Assembly: GCA_035610365.1 (NCBI GenBank)
Contig: CM069432.1
Span: forward strand, 232,708,532-232,772,531
DNA: 64,000 bases
Origin: Aquatica leii
Lineage: Eukaryota; Arthropoda; Insecta; Coleoptera; Lampyridae
Direction of reading: 5' to 3'
The notes below the pieces were generated by a model that was not told where the DNA came from, ran no database searches, and saw only the letters and a list, made by a program, of their open reading frames with translations. Positions within the stretch are counted from its first letter, which is position 1. Each line of letters starts with the position of its first letter. This document shows, piece after piece, positions 33,440 through 44,859 of the stretch. Position numbers and translations under genes: made by a program.

Positions 33440-35110
33440 ATTTGGACTAAACATAACGGCCGCCTTGAAATGTATGGTTTCAAGAAATATTTACATCCTA
33501 CTAACTTCATTACACTTGTTGTTTCACTCATTGTTTTCGATAGGCAAAATACACACTATAGACACCGCACGAGACACTATTTTGTTTTTGATTTTTACGT
33601 GCACAACTCGTACAATGTTGTCTTGACCTGGACACACCTTTATTATTCTACCGAGACTCCATTTGCACGGGGGTCGGTTACTTGATTTGAAGCATTCTGC
33701 TTCCATTTTACCCTGCTTTAAAGTTTTGATATATACTCTGCTTGTCATCTTCGCTAGAAATGGTGAGTTATTTGTTGTAAGCATTGATATACCTTTAATC
33801 TATTTTCTTGTACACCAATCAAACTTAGTTCCGGTAGGGAAACTATACTTTTTTCTATTAAAAAGTAAGCTGGAGTGAGGGGTTCATCATCATCAGGATT
33901 TGAGGTTAAAGGGCATAAAGGGCGAGAATTTATGATAGACTCAATTTGACATAAAATAGTAGCAAACTGTTCATAAGTTAAATATGCATTGTGACTTACT
34001 CGTGTTAAATTTGATGCGTTTCATTCTCGCCTCCCAAATACCACCAAAATGTGGTGATCTGGCTGGAATAAAATGCCAGTTAATGTTGTCATTTCCCATT
34101 GAATCAATTATTTTATTCGATTCAGATTTCAAGATACTTGACAAAAAAAACAAAGATTGTGTCGTTATCAGTATAAATATTTACAGGTTTACCACGTCTA
34201 CTAATAAATCTATGTAAACAAGTTATAAAACAATCAGTAGATAAATCACTTAAAACTTCCAAATGAACTGCTTTGATTGACATGCACACGAATAAGTAAA
34301 CGTAAACCTTAACTAGTCTAGCGCCTCTTGTGTTTCGATCCTTTATTAAGATATCGGCAAAGTCACAACCAGTGTTATGAAACGGGCTAAATCGGTTAAC
34401 TCTGACTTTGGGCAAGTTTCCCATTAAATAGTGAGATTGCTTGGGATTAACTCGAAAATATGTAACACAGTCTCTGGTTATTTTTCGTATCAAACTTCTA
34501 CCTTCGATAATCCAAATATGATTTTTAAGTACAGCTAGCAAGGTAGTGAGGCCACAATGTAGTAATCTTTTCAACAATTATTTTGGTAAAAATATGTTTT
34601 GGATGCAAAATCATAGGATGTTTTTTATCACATGCACAATTGGAATTTTGCAACCTACCTCCTACCCGCATAATTTTCTCATTATCTTTCTATTATCTTT
34701 CTCATTATGTATGGATTCAAAGACAAAATTCTACTTTTTTTATTAATTTCCTTTACTGTATTAAGTTATTATAATCTATGCAAAATGATTCTACTTGAGC
34801 TAGTCGTACTAATCCTTTAAAATTATCATCTAATTCGTTTACTGTTAATAAAGCTAATTTTCTATTAACTTTATATACCCTAACATTTTCTATGAATCTA
34901 CGTACATATGCATAAACTCTAATTAACTTATTTATATCTGAATATTCGTTTTTGTATGATTCGTCGCTGCTTAAAAATTGTGGTACGTGCCACCATACAT
35001 TGGAATGAAGAAGGGCTTGTGCTCTAACACCTCGGGATACAAGATCAGCTGGATTGTCCTTTGAACTGACATGATGCCAATTATATGATTCTGTAATTAT
35101 TTGAATTTTG
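33440..35110 (-). pseudogene. BEL/Pao retrotransposon pol relic
   Basis: On the - strand, from 35110 downward: VSSKDNPADLVSRGVRAQAL and LLHSNVWWHVPQFL (about 35075-34985). Integrase follows (34577-34150) with LLHCGLTTLL, GRSLIRKITRDC, YLMGNLPKVRVNRFSPF, CMSIKAVHLEVLSDL and RFISRRGKPVNIYTDN. A frame change leads to INWHFIPARSPHFGGIWEA (about 34080-34025). The BEL C-terminal domain is at 33784-33524 (CKWSLGRIIKVCPGQDNIVRVV). About 70 bases past pol, the GGCGGCCGTTA tract precedes TGTTTAGTCC (from 33453 on the - strand), a plausible 3' LTR start. Gag, protease and RT were not found and the reading frame is broken. Confidence 0.85.
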
Positions 35111-36119
35111 CGCCATTATAAAGCTTAATGCTGACTAAGCACAAAACACGCAATTATTTTTTTTTTAAATAGTCTAGAAGCAGACCAGTTTCTTGGGCTG
35201 ACCTAATTAAAGAAAAAAGCAAAATGTGTTTAAGAACCTGTTTGATAAATATGTTACATATGGTTTTATGTTTTGAAAAATGGCAAAAGCTTATTACTGG
35301 CAAATTTCAAATACTATCGTTCAATGTTCAAATTGAAGAAATTTTTGCAAATTGGTTATTTGTATATTTGCCATTAAGGAATCGTTTAGTTTAGTTTTAA
35401 AAATATTGCATCTGTATAATTCACATAGATTAAAGGATACAAATAAGGCTTAACAATTATTAATATTGTAACAGATTTTTGAACTAATTTATTTAAAATT
35501 AACTATTTACACGTAATTTAGATATGATTATTAAGTGTAACTAATTTTTGCTACTACTAACGCTAACACTAATAGAATGTATAACTAACGATATTTAAGA
35601 AAAACAACCAAGTAAAATATATATTACTGTCAGTCGATGTTTATAAACACTGTCCGCAGATAAGTCGCACTTTAATTTATCTAAACTGGTATTTATTTTC
35701 ACTGGCACGCGCGTTAACTAGTTTCTTACACCTACAATTCATACGATCTTAGACTTCTGACTAAATTAAACTCCTCTTCTTTCAGATACCTTTTATATTT
35801 TTATCTGCTTCAAGAACATAAATAAATATTTTTTTCTGTTAGTTTTTTGTTTTTATATAAGGTCCACTCTGAAATAAAATCATAAAAATCAAATAGTTAT
35901 AACACGTTAAGCGCCATGGCGGTCCTTACTGAAATTTTTTACTGGGCTTTTGGTCATTGTAAGATTTTTGCTGCTAACGGCAGTTTTGCCATTCAAAAAG
36001 AATTGCTAGGCTTAAGTGTAATTTCTACGTGTTTATTAATTTTTGCTTACAAAATGTGATAAACTAATATGTGTAAAATCAGCAGAACATTATTTATTAA
36101 CCTAAATCCTATTTTTATA
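35111..36119. other. AT-rich DNA, no gene seen
   Basis: No supported feature. RT and gag of the BEL relic would be expected here but are not recognisable. Confidence 0.45.
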
Positions 36120-36121
36120 TA

Positions 36122-38232
36122 AGGGTGATTTTTTAACTTGAAACACTTAAATATCTTGACAAGAACCCATCCGACAAAAAAATGTCTCTAATAAAAGGTC
36201 CATAGTTTGGAGGAGGAAGTTCATTTTTACTATTCAAAATTTCCCCATCGTCCCCTTAGGAGATGAAACGGAGGGCATCTTTGAAATTTTAAATAGAAAC
36301 CGTTATTTTTTATTACATATTCAGATTCTACTGGAAAAAGTACATACGTTTTATCTGAAACATTTGTTTTGATTCGTTGTCGGTATTCATTGTCGTTGCG
36401 TCATTTTGTTAGAAGTTTTCGTTAACTATAGATACGTTATATGATGTTTTATTAAGCTAATAAGTAACCTATTTAGAAAAATTATTTTAAACAGTTAAAT
36501 TAATGTTTGATATTTTTTAAATTATTATTGTTGTTACTGTTAAGAATAGTTTGCATGTAAAGCACGTGCGTTTTCCCGTGTGCTATACATAATTTGTTTT
36601 TGTTTTCCAATAATATTATCTGTAGTAACCTAGGACGGTAACTAACAATGATATTCGAATGTTTTAAATAGAAAAAAGTAATGTAGGTGTATTTTCAAGT
36701 GTATTTCTGTTTTAAATAGAATAAAAGTGTGTTAATGAATCCAAGTTCTTTCAAGTCCAGTCCTTTTCATACAGTCCACTCATCCATCCATACCAAAGAG
36801 TTACTTTTTAGAATAAAATGGACGTATTAACTGTAGAAGAGAAAATTGAAACGATCTTTTTTTTTGGAGAATTTGGCAGAAATCTCCGTCAGGCTGTTGG
36901 TGTTTACGTTCAGCGTTTTCCAGATAGGGTGCGTTCACTTGCTTCATTTCAACGTGTAGTCTATCAGTTTACTACTGAAGGAAGTGTGAAACCTAAACAA
37001 AGGACCCGTCGAAGAACAGCTACTGGAGAAGAAAATCAAATTAATTTATTAGCTGCTGTAGCCCATAACCCTCATTTTAGTTCACGGAGCGTGGCTCGAG
37101 ACTCTCGATTGTCCCAGAGCAGTGTACTGACAATTCTAAAGCGTCATAAATATCATCCATACTATGCATCACGAACTTCATGGCGTTGATTTTCAAAATC
37201 GAGTAGTGTTTTTTCAGTGGGCACGCCAACAAATACAAATAAGGTCAAACTTTTTCTATAAGGTGTTGTTTTCTGATGAGTCATGCTTTACAAACCACGG
37301 AATTGTCAATAGGCATAACATGCATTATTGGAGTGTTGAAAATCCGCAGTGGCTGCGCCAAATTGAACATCAGCGACTATAGTCTGTAAACGTGTGGTGT
37401 AGAATTATTGGTGACAGTCTCATCGGTCCCTACTTTATTGATGGACATTTAAATGGTCAACGCTATCGAGACAATGACTTCAATGACCGATGGATTGGGA
37501 GAGCCGGCCCTGTAAATTAGCCTGCTAGATCACCAGATCTTACTTCACCGGATTTCTTTTTATGGGGGTACCTGAAAGAAAAGGTGTATTGAGATGTGCC
37601 AACTACTCCTGAAAATATGATTGAGCGAATACGAAACGTTTGTGCTCAAATTGAACCCGATGTACTTTTGAGTTGTGTACAGTCGTTCGAAACGCGGATT
37701 CAGATATGTATTGAAGTTGAAGGTCGCCAATTTGAATACTTATTGTAATTAGGAGTTGAATAGAGTTTACTGTCTAGGTTTGAGCTAATAATTTACAAAT
37801 AGTTTTGTAATTTACAAAATACATTAATTTTGTTTCATAACTTTACCTCATCAGTTCTATTGTACAGTGAAATGTTGATTTGTTTCATGTGAATAAATTT
37901 CCAAACGCAAAGCAGCAGTTCAGAAATGAAATAATTCAATAAATAAAAATTTGTCGATTACAGCATTATTATCACGAATCAAAACAAATGTTTCAGATAA
38001 AACGTACGTATTTTTTCCAGTAGAATCTGAATATGTAATAAAAAATAGGGGTTCCTATTTAAAATTTTAAAGTTGCCCCTATTTCATCCCCTAGGGGAAG
38101 CGAGGGGGAAATTTTGAATAGTAAAAATCAACTTCCCCATTCAAACTATGGACCTTTTATTAAAGATATTTTTTTGTTGGATGGGTTCTTGTCAATATAT
38201 GTAATTGTTTCAAGTTAAAAAAAATCACACGG
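36122..38232 (+). mobile_element. Long-TIR IS630/mariner-like element 1
   Basis: Terminal inverted repeats of about 255 bp (36122 to about 36383 and about 37974 to 38232). They share TTTTTAACTTGAAAC at the tips and GAATCAAAACAAATGTTTC, CAGATAAAACGTACGTA and CCAGTAGAATCTGAATATG (right-arm sense) inside. Flanked by TA (36120-36121, 38233-38234), the IS630/Tc1/mariner target. Tips differ slightly (AGGGTGATT against CCGTGTGATT). Encodes an internally deleted transposase. Confidence 0.8.
36818..37748 (+). pseudogene. IS630/mariner-like transposase of element 1, internally deleted
   Basis: ATG at 36818 begins MDVLTVEEKIETIFFFGEFG, an N-terminal helix-turn-helix region (to about 37150, through SSRSVARDSRLSQSSVLTIL). 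A frame change near 37165 leads to ELHGVDFQNRVVFFQWARQQ and the first catalytic block VLFSDESCFTNHG (about 37266), then NMHYWSVENPQWLR and a stop at 37379-37381. Next come SVNVWCRIIGDSLIGPYFID and DGHLNGQRYRDND. Here the block carrying the second Asp (usually QHDGAPAH) is deleted: the reading jumps to RWIGRAGPVN, then a stop replaces Trp before PARSPDLTSPDFFLWGYLKE (about 37520-37575). The C-terminus ends EGRQFEYLL at TAA 37746-37748. Same transposase type as at 41.5-43.5 kb. Confidence 0.85.
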
Positions 38233-38234
38233 TA

Positions 38235-38460
38235 CAGGGTGGGCCATTGAAAAGGAAACACCCCTGTTTGGGGACACTTAGACTAGTTTCCTAAACGCTC
38301 TGACAAGTAGATTTTTGATTTTTGGTGGACACCTTTTGATGTCGAATTTGACATTGACACATCAACCATCTAGCCCCAACAACCTTTAATTTAAGAATTT
38401 AAATAGAGTAAGAAAATTGAGCGACTCTTCATTTAAAGCATTCTGTATGCGACAGCATGG
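38235..38460 (+). repeat. Terminal fragment of a second TA-inserting element
   Basis: Directly after the right-hand TA of element 1 comes CAGGGTGGGCCATTGAAAAG, which looks like the terminus of another Tc1/mariner-type element, followed by about 200 bases without coding sequence. No second terminus found. Confidence 0.4.
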
Positions 38461-38619
38461 CTGAAATTAGTTTTATTCAATTTTTTTGCATCCCCATGAA
38501 ACGTTTGTCAATTTTTAACATTTATATACATACAAGTGCAGATTTGTATCTTGTAACACGCATAGAATGGGACCGCTATAAGGGACCGCTCGTGCTGCGC
38601 TGATACTGGTATCTGTGGA

Positions 38620-39026
38620 CAGTGTTGTAAATTATCTATATAAATTTATATAGATAAATTAATCTAGATTCAAAATTTTTATGTATTTATATGTATCTAG
38701 ATACAATCAAAAATATATAAGTTATATGTATCCGTATATATATAATTTTTCATTTAAATTATTTAAATAAAATTTATAAAAAATCCAGTGTCTTGTAAAA
38801 TTCAAGTTACAATATGTATGTTTTTCTTCAGTAATTTCCCACATTCTGTAGTAGTTCTTCAAATGAACTCTATCTATCGTTATTACTACCTAGATTATTT
38901 CATCTATTATTTGTTATCTATATAAAGTTTGAATATTTTATCTATTATCTAATACTAGATAATTTTTGAAACAAAAAAAATGTATCTGTATCTATATAAT
39001 TTGAAAATTATCTATTTACAACACTG
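38620..39026. mobile_element. hAT-like MITE, 407 bp, perfect 8-bp target duplication
   Basis: Ends are CAGTGTTGTAAAT and its inverted complement. The flanking octamer TCTGTGGA is identical on both sides (38612-38619 and 39027-39034). An 8-bp duplication and CAGTG-type ends are hAT hallmarks. Interior is AT-rich and dominated by TATCTA/TAGATA motifs, also as an inner inverted repeat just inside the left end (TATCTATATAAATTTATATA). No coding capacity. Confidence 0.85.
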
Positions 39027-39189
39027 TCTGTGGAGGACGCAGCTTATCAGTTTTTAAAAAATTAGGCATAATTGTGTACATAATTTATACGTATACTGTT
39101 GATAGAAACTTAGAAATAACCTACAAAAACGAAACAAAAATATTGGCCCTACATTCCAATCAATTTACATATATCTAAAAAATATGGGT

Positions 39190-39294
39190 CTACGACTATT
39201 CCCCGTAGGCTGTTTCGCCGTAGACTATTTCGCTGTCGACCGTTTCACTATTGGCCGTTTTGTTGTCGAGCGTTTCGACGTGAACTAGTTTGCT
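39190..39294 (+). repeat. Seven tandem 15-bp degenerate units
   Basis: Units start at 39190, 39205, 39220, 39235, 39250, 39265 and 39280. Examples: GTAGGCTGTTTCGCC, GTAGACTATTTCGCT, GTCGACCGTTTCACT, GTCGAGCGTTTCGAC. The phase is strict at 15 bases although the units differ. Lies about 0.4 kb upstream of the pogo-type remnant. Confidence 0.8.
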
Positions 39295-39693
39295 ATAAGA
39301 CTGTGTAAATCGAGCAATTAACTACTAAAGATTCAATAAATTAACATTAATACAAAAATGTATTACCAACCTTAACAAATTATAACATAGAAATAGTACA
39401 AGATATTGTAAAGCAAACTTGAAAAAAATTGTCTGCACGACCGTTGGCGGAACGTCAGTTTCAGACTGAGAATCCGAAAAAGGGGGAAGAGGTAAGTCGA
39501 GCCCACTAATGACAAATAATAAATAGTAAGACATAATCAATCAAGAAAGAAAGGAAGAACTGTAGTCACACAACGATAATCAAACTCCAAACAAACTATA
39601 AAATTTAAATGGCGATAATGGGTTTAATGATATTCATGACGTTGTTGAGTGTATTTTTTATTTGGTTCATTTTTTGGGTAAACAGAAAAAAAT

Positions 39694-40145
39694 AATGGAT
39701 AACTTTTTGAAATGTGTCGATATCATTAAACAAAAAAGAAAATTAGAAGATTTTACAAAAGATTGTAACAGTAATGCAAGTTCTGGAAATCGAAAAACTA
39801 TGATAATGTCGTCATATAAAAATTTGGATTCAGCTATGCTTAAATGGTTCAAACACAAACCATCAGAAGGAATACCATCAATTAACGCTCTAATGTGTAC
39901 ACAAAAAGCTAATTTTTTTCACGATGCATTGGGGTTAAATGGCAACTTCAACGCCTCATCTGGATGGTTTACCAGATTTAAGCAACTATATGGTATTCGA
40001 AAGCTTACGATGCAAGGAGAGTGCCTTAGTGGAGATGTTGAAACTGCGGATAAATTCTGCATCTAATTTAAAAGATTTGAAACTAGATCAAATATAAATG
40101 TCGCTGAGACAGCCTTATACCGAAAGTATTTGCCTAGTAAGAGTA
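39694..40145 (+). pseudogene. pogo/Tigger (CENPB-type) transposase N-terminal remnant
   Basis: The frame runs through ATG 39694 and contains a CENPB/Tc5-type DNA-binding domain. A basic N-terminus (CVDIIKQKRKLEDFTKD) is followed by YKNLDSAMLKWFKHKPSEGI, LMCTQKANFFHDALGL, FNASSGWFTRFKQLYGIRKL and TMQGECLSGD (about 39815-40035), ending at TAA 40064-40066. Past the stop a broken reading VAETALYRKYLPSK (about 40098) corresponds to the start of the DDE domain (normally ADETGLxWKxLPSK), with the catalytic Asp replaced by Val at the D position. Nothing further of the DDE domain was found. Confidence 0.75.
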
Positions 40146-41489
40146 AGTAAGTAAGCAACATCCACCTATGGTTATAAATGATCAAAAGAACGTATCACAA
40201 TCATGTTGTATCGTACTTTGTATTTTATGTTGCGTACGACACTGGTTTTTGTTTTGTTCGCGACATCTAGTTAGAAATGTAGAAAGTAGTTTTTTTATGA
40301 GAAACAAAATGTACGTGTAGCACGTGTGTGCGTAATAGCCAGAGATGTAATGGCATATCAACTTTTTTATTGACTTATATTATATATTGACTCAGATGGT
40401 TGTTATTCAAATTTACATACAGTCCACTATTGAAGACCAGCACCATATTCCTTTCGAAAGAACGACAGGGTATATTGCGCCGTAACTGTTCACACAACAC
40501 GTGTTGCGGCAACGCTTGCGGGACGCACAAAATAAAACTTTTAGTGATTGGGAAACCAAAAAAACCAAGTGTAATATGTTGTATTTTAGAAATAAATAAT
40601 TATAGTTGGGATTATCCGTGTCGCCTTTCCTCACGATTAGCCCGGATTATTAGTAGTTTACGTGTTGTCAAATTTCTATAATTCAAAAAATTTACATTTT
40701 CTCTGCTTCACCCATCGGCGGGCGATTTTGAAAAAACATATATTAAATTCAAGTTTAAAACCGTTGATGGTATTGAACTAAATGAAATATACGATAAATT
40801 TTTTTCAAAATTAATTATATGCCAAATTTGATAATGTGGAGAAGAATTTAGCTATGGCATTTAATATTTAATTGATTTTTTTCCAAATGTCGTTCAGATA
40901 ACAGGTTGAATGATTTATATTAGAAGCTAGAAAAGTCGCTATTTTGAAAAGTAAAAAAACAATTTAGTAAGGAGTGTGGCGGTTGTTTTTTTTTTTTAAC
41001 TTGATATATATTTCATCTTGTAACGATAGATTCAAACTGTTATCTGTTTTATACAAAACTTCAGAGTATATACAGTTACAAAAATCGAAATGAATTTGAT
41101 ATAAATTAGATAGAACTTCTGTGAAAATCGTAGTTCTTGCAGAATTTATAACAAAATGTCACGGATTCGTTAATTACTACTTTAAATTATAGGTAACTAA
41201 TCGTTTACATTATTTTTATCTTTTGTGGCGTTACGATTTTTATTAAGATACCACTTTTTATAGTGCCACAGCGGAAAGGTATCAAAAATTAAAAATTATT
41301 TAAAATTTTTTACATTATACTACGGTTTAAGAACGATTAAAAAATCTTGCTATCATCTCTATCGAATTGAAACTTGCATACAACGATTTTCAAAAAATAA
41401 AGCGCGTAAGTCCAGTTTTCTTAAAATATGTTGTAATGATATTGGTTCAAATTTGCGCATTTATGAATAAAATTTGAAATTACTATATA
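40146..41489. other. AT-rich DNA, no gene seen
   Basis: A more GC-rich patch around 40470-40530 (CACAACACGTGTTGCGGC) and the short open frames over it show no recognisable product. Confidence 0.4.
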
Positions 41490-43463
41490 CACCGTGTTCA
41501 AAGCTGAATGTTCACCATTGCTATCTCCGTTATTATTGGAGATACAAGGTAGGCAAACTAATGTCATTTTTCCGCTGATTACAATGGTGACAACAGTCAA
41601 CAGCACAACAATTGCAGGTACCGTTTTCGAGATATTCCCAATAACAACATTCATTTATCTGTATATTTTTATACATTTCAAAAGAAAATTTAATTTGAAC
41701 AAAAAATTGTGAATACATAATCAGATAATGACCCTAAACTTCAAAATTAACAAATAAGCATTTAAACTTTTAATGTTAAATGTTACAAAACTTACATAGG
41801 AAAAAAAATGACTTACTTGAGTGTGCAGAAAAACATTTATAGAAGCACTACAACATTACCAAATGTATAATATTGTTTGAGATTACACAAACAATTCAGA
41901 AACAATGAAGCTAATTATTAAGAAAAGAAGAAGCACGATGAACAAACTGAAATGTAATAGCGTACTATAAAGTATTTCACAAAACAACGTCATACGAAAT
42001 AATGCTTAGGTATCTTACATCTCTATGGAAATAAATGTTCAAAAGCATAGGCTTCTTTCTTGCTCAATACATTTTTGAGCTCGCTCAGTAACACTTCTTG
42101 GCACTTTGAGAAGAGTTCTTCCATCAATGTTATGTAAAGTGTTTGTAACTGCGTTTTCTAACTTGTCCACATTTTGATACCGTTATTTGTAGACCTCATC
42201 TTTAGAAAAACCCTAAAGATCTTAAGGCGTCAAATCCGGCGACCGTGCAGACTAACGAATTGGCCCGTTTGTACCTATCCATTGACAGTCAAAGATTCTT
42301 GTCAATACGTTAACACTCTCAAAATAATTATGAGCAGGTGCTCCATCGTGTTGAAAGTGAACATGTGGGTAAACAATCAACAGAATCTATCCAGAAAATT
42401 ATTAATAATTGGTTATAATAACCTGACATATCTCTCTCTAGTCGAATTCCCGCGATAGAAAATGGAACCAACAATTTGCGAACCTATTGAACCGCACCAA
42501 ACATTTAAGCTAAAGCGCTGTTGGGGATTACGTGGATCCGTTATAAGAGGATTTACTCTGCTTCAGTAATATTGATTGTGATTTTTGTTGCACATACCTG
42601 AAGTTGAAAAGTTAGATTGATCAGATTGTATTTGTTGCACGTACCTACCGGAATTCGAAAAATTAAATTTGTCAGACAGTAAAATAAATTTGAAATTCAT
42701 TACAAAAATTTAATAACCGGTTACAAAAAAATACTCTTCTTTTCATCTCCAGTGATTAAAGTGTGTACCCTTTTCAGTTTACACGGATGGAGTTTATGTT
42801 TTTACAGAATCGTTTGAATTGTGATCTTTTTCACACCCAACTCCACAGTAACGTCTCTGATCGATATTACAGAAAATGCTTCTAAATAGGCCAGCACATT
42901 CGTTTCCGTTTGTTCATCAATTATAAAAAAGCTTGTTTCTTCTTGTTTTCTTAAATGTAGCTTAATTGCTTCTCAATTGTCTGTATAATTTCAGAAAATT
43001 CTGTACATCTGGTGCTTGACGATTCTTGAGAATTCTTTCTACACGCCATATATATCTCAAGCATGTCACATTTTTGTAAATGAGTGAAAGGCATTTTAAA
43101 ATTGCCACAAACGAAGATATTGAGAAACAACTATTGATAGATTCAATTTATTTAACGCCTCATCCATAGCCTTAAGTTTATTGCTTATTATTTGTTTATT
43201 TTTAAGTTTACAGTGATTATATGTATTAAGAATTTTTTGTTCAAAATTATATTTTCTTCGGAAATATGTAAAAATATACAAAATTAACTGTTTAAAAAAA
43301 TGTTGTTTTCGTGAATATCTCGAAAACGAGATGTTTAATTGTTGTTCTGTTGTTACAATTGTAATCAATAGAAAAAATTACATTAGTTTGCCTATTTAAC
43401 CGATCTTGTAGCTCCAATAATAACGGAGATAGCAATGGTGAACGTTTAACTCTGGACATGGTG
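41490..43463 (-). mobile_element. Long-TIR IS630/mariner-like element 2
   Basis: Ends CACCGTGTTCAAAGCTGAA (left) and CACCATGTCCAGAGTTAAA (right, reverse complement), then a shared GTTCACCATTGCTATCTCCG. Inverted similarity extends about 200 bp inward on each side. Flanking TA at 41488-41489 and 43464-43465. Contains a decayed transposase on the - strand. Confidence 0.8.
42000..42900 (-). pseudogene. IS630/mariner-like transposase of element 2, decayed
   Basis: Minus-strand readings: GSIFYRGNSTRERYVRLL (about 42470-42415), VHFQHDGAPAH with the second catalytic Asp (about 42362-42330), and IFDCQWIGTNGPIR followed by a stop where Trp is expected. Then come SARSPDLTP, stops, and a C-terminal CIEQERSLCF-like end near 42045. 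Frames are broken repeatedly and the N-terminal half is not readable. Same family type as element 1, but here the QHDGAPAH block that element 1 lost is retained. Confidence 0.75.
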
Positions 43464-43649
43464 TATATTATTCTTTAAATCATTTTATCCATTATTCCGG
43501 TATTACTAAATTATTATTATAATTTACGTTTAGACAGCGATACGATGATTAAACTCTTTCGTATTCTACTGTAAAAAGTGGGCAAAATGCTTCCGTTTGG
43601 GACAAGAATCTATGGAAGAGGCAGAGCCTAATTTCAGAGATATTACTTT

Positions 43650-43903
43650 AACACATTCTAATCTTTTGAGTCTTTATTGCGCATAAATTCAGAAACAACA
43701 TTCGAGCAAAATCCAAAAATTGACAAAAAGTGTTCGATTATTGCACGACAATGGATTTACTGCCGCCATTTCACAAACTGCTATCCGCGAATGCGGCTTT
43801 CAAGAATTATAACATCTACCCTATAGTTAGGACATGACTTTTAGTAATCGTCGTTTTAATGACGACAATGAGTATCAAGCAGCTGTAATAGAACATTTTG
43901 AGG
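43650..43903 (+). pseudogene. mariner transposase remnant, left part
   Basis: The + strand reading gives VRLLHDNGFTAAISQTAIRE (third-quarter catalytic HDN motif, about 43727), CGFQEL-stop-HLPYS-stop-D, and NRRFNDDNEYQAAVIEHFEG (about 43845-43903). This matches the canonical mariner order HDNAxPHTS, HPPYSPDL, RRFxDDEEVKxAV, with a deletion after the third Asp. It stops exactly at the Ty3/gypsy insertion. Confidence 0.75.
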
Positions 43904-44102
43904 GTGTTATACTATGTTACAATTACATACTAGTACTCCTGGTACTTATGCAACTCTGAAAGCAACCGTGTATTGAACCGAGCTGAGTAAGTCAGTCTGC
44001 TGTATCCATCCTCGGTGGCAACACCTCGTTTGTTTGATGTTAAGTTTTAATGACTATAATAAAATAATTGATCTTCTCTAAGTTATTACCGATACTATAA
44101 CA
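43904..44102 (+). repeat. 5' LTR of the 44-kb Ty3/gypsy element
   Basis: 199 bp; about 45 bp longer than its partner because of a block around 44005-44045 (includes CATCCTCGGTGGCAACACC) missing from the 3' LTR. The leader just downstream, TCAGAAGTGGGATTC, is of the kind found in gypsy-type elements. Confidence 0.8.
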
Positions 44103-44188
44103 TCAGAAGTGGGATTCACTTGCGTTTGTACTCAAGTGGAATTTTGAACTAGTTTAATAAACCAAAAGTTAAGAGTTAAATTAAAAAA

Positions 44189-44734
44189 GTGTTGTGTAAC
44201 TATATAGCGGAACCACCGTTTAATGTTAGTGATGTAAATTGCGCAGAATCCGGAGCTGTGCCATCGCCTACAGGTACTGAAAACTCGGAGCCACCGCCAT
44301 GGGTTGCAACCCTTTTGACAGCCGTAGCAAGTGTTAATAAAAATGTTACTACTGTGCCGTTTCCTGAAAATGTTTATACTCAATTTGCTTTGCTGTCACT
44401 GGATTTGTTGGTAGATGATGTAAATCAGTGGATCGAAAGAGTAGAGGATGTTGGTACTCAACTAACTTGGGACGACCGAATAATTCTTGCTCATGGTTTT
44501 GGTTATTTAACAGGTTCTGCTAGACGCTGGTACAACACTTGGAGACCACCAACTGCAAAACCTAATTGGTCTGAGTTTAAAATTGCCATTACAACAGCTT
44601 TTCCGCGTCGACGAAATTCCGAAGAGCTCTTAAAAGAAGCTGTCTTGTATACTTCTGGATCGGAAGTTACATACGATGAATACGCTCGCCAAAAGATTGC
44701 TAAGTTAACAAGAATCTACCGATTATGGATTTGA
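44189..44734 (+). pseudogene. gag core, 44-kb Ty3/gypsy element
   Basis: An open 181-codon frame with retrotransposon-gag-like helices: VDDVNQWIERVEDVGTQLTW, GYLTGSARRWYNTWRPPTAK and SEFKIAITTAFPRRR (residues about 75-150). It stops at 44732-44734 before any zinc knuckle, so it is truncated by mutation. A short broken tail continues to 44830. Confidence 0.75.
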
Positions 44735-44859
44735 CCAGATCATGTTATGATTGAGTGTGTATGCGATGGTATTGCAGATCCTACCGTGAAAACAGCTGTA
44801 AATAGACCAATTAATTGATTTATTAGCCGGTTTTCGTAAAACGCAGAATTCGGACGGCA

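Noticed and set aside
39190-39294. CRISPR array
   Set aside because: Units are contiguous 15-mers without spacers, in an animal genome.
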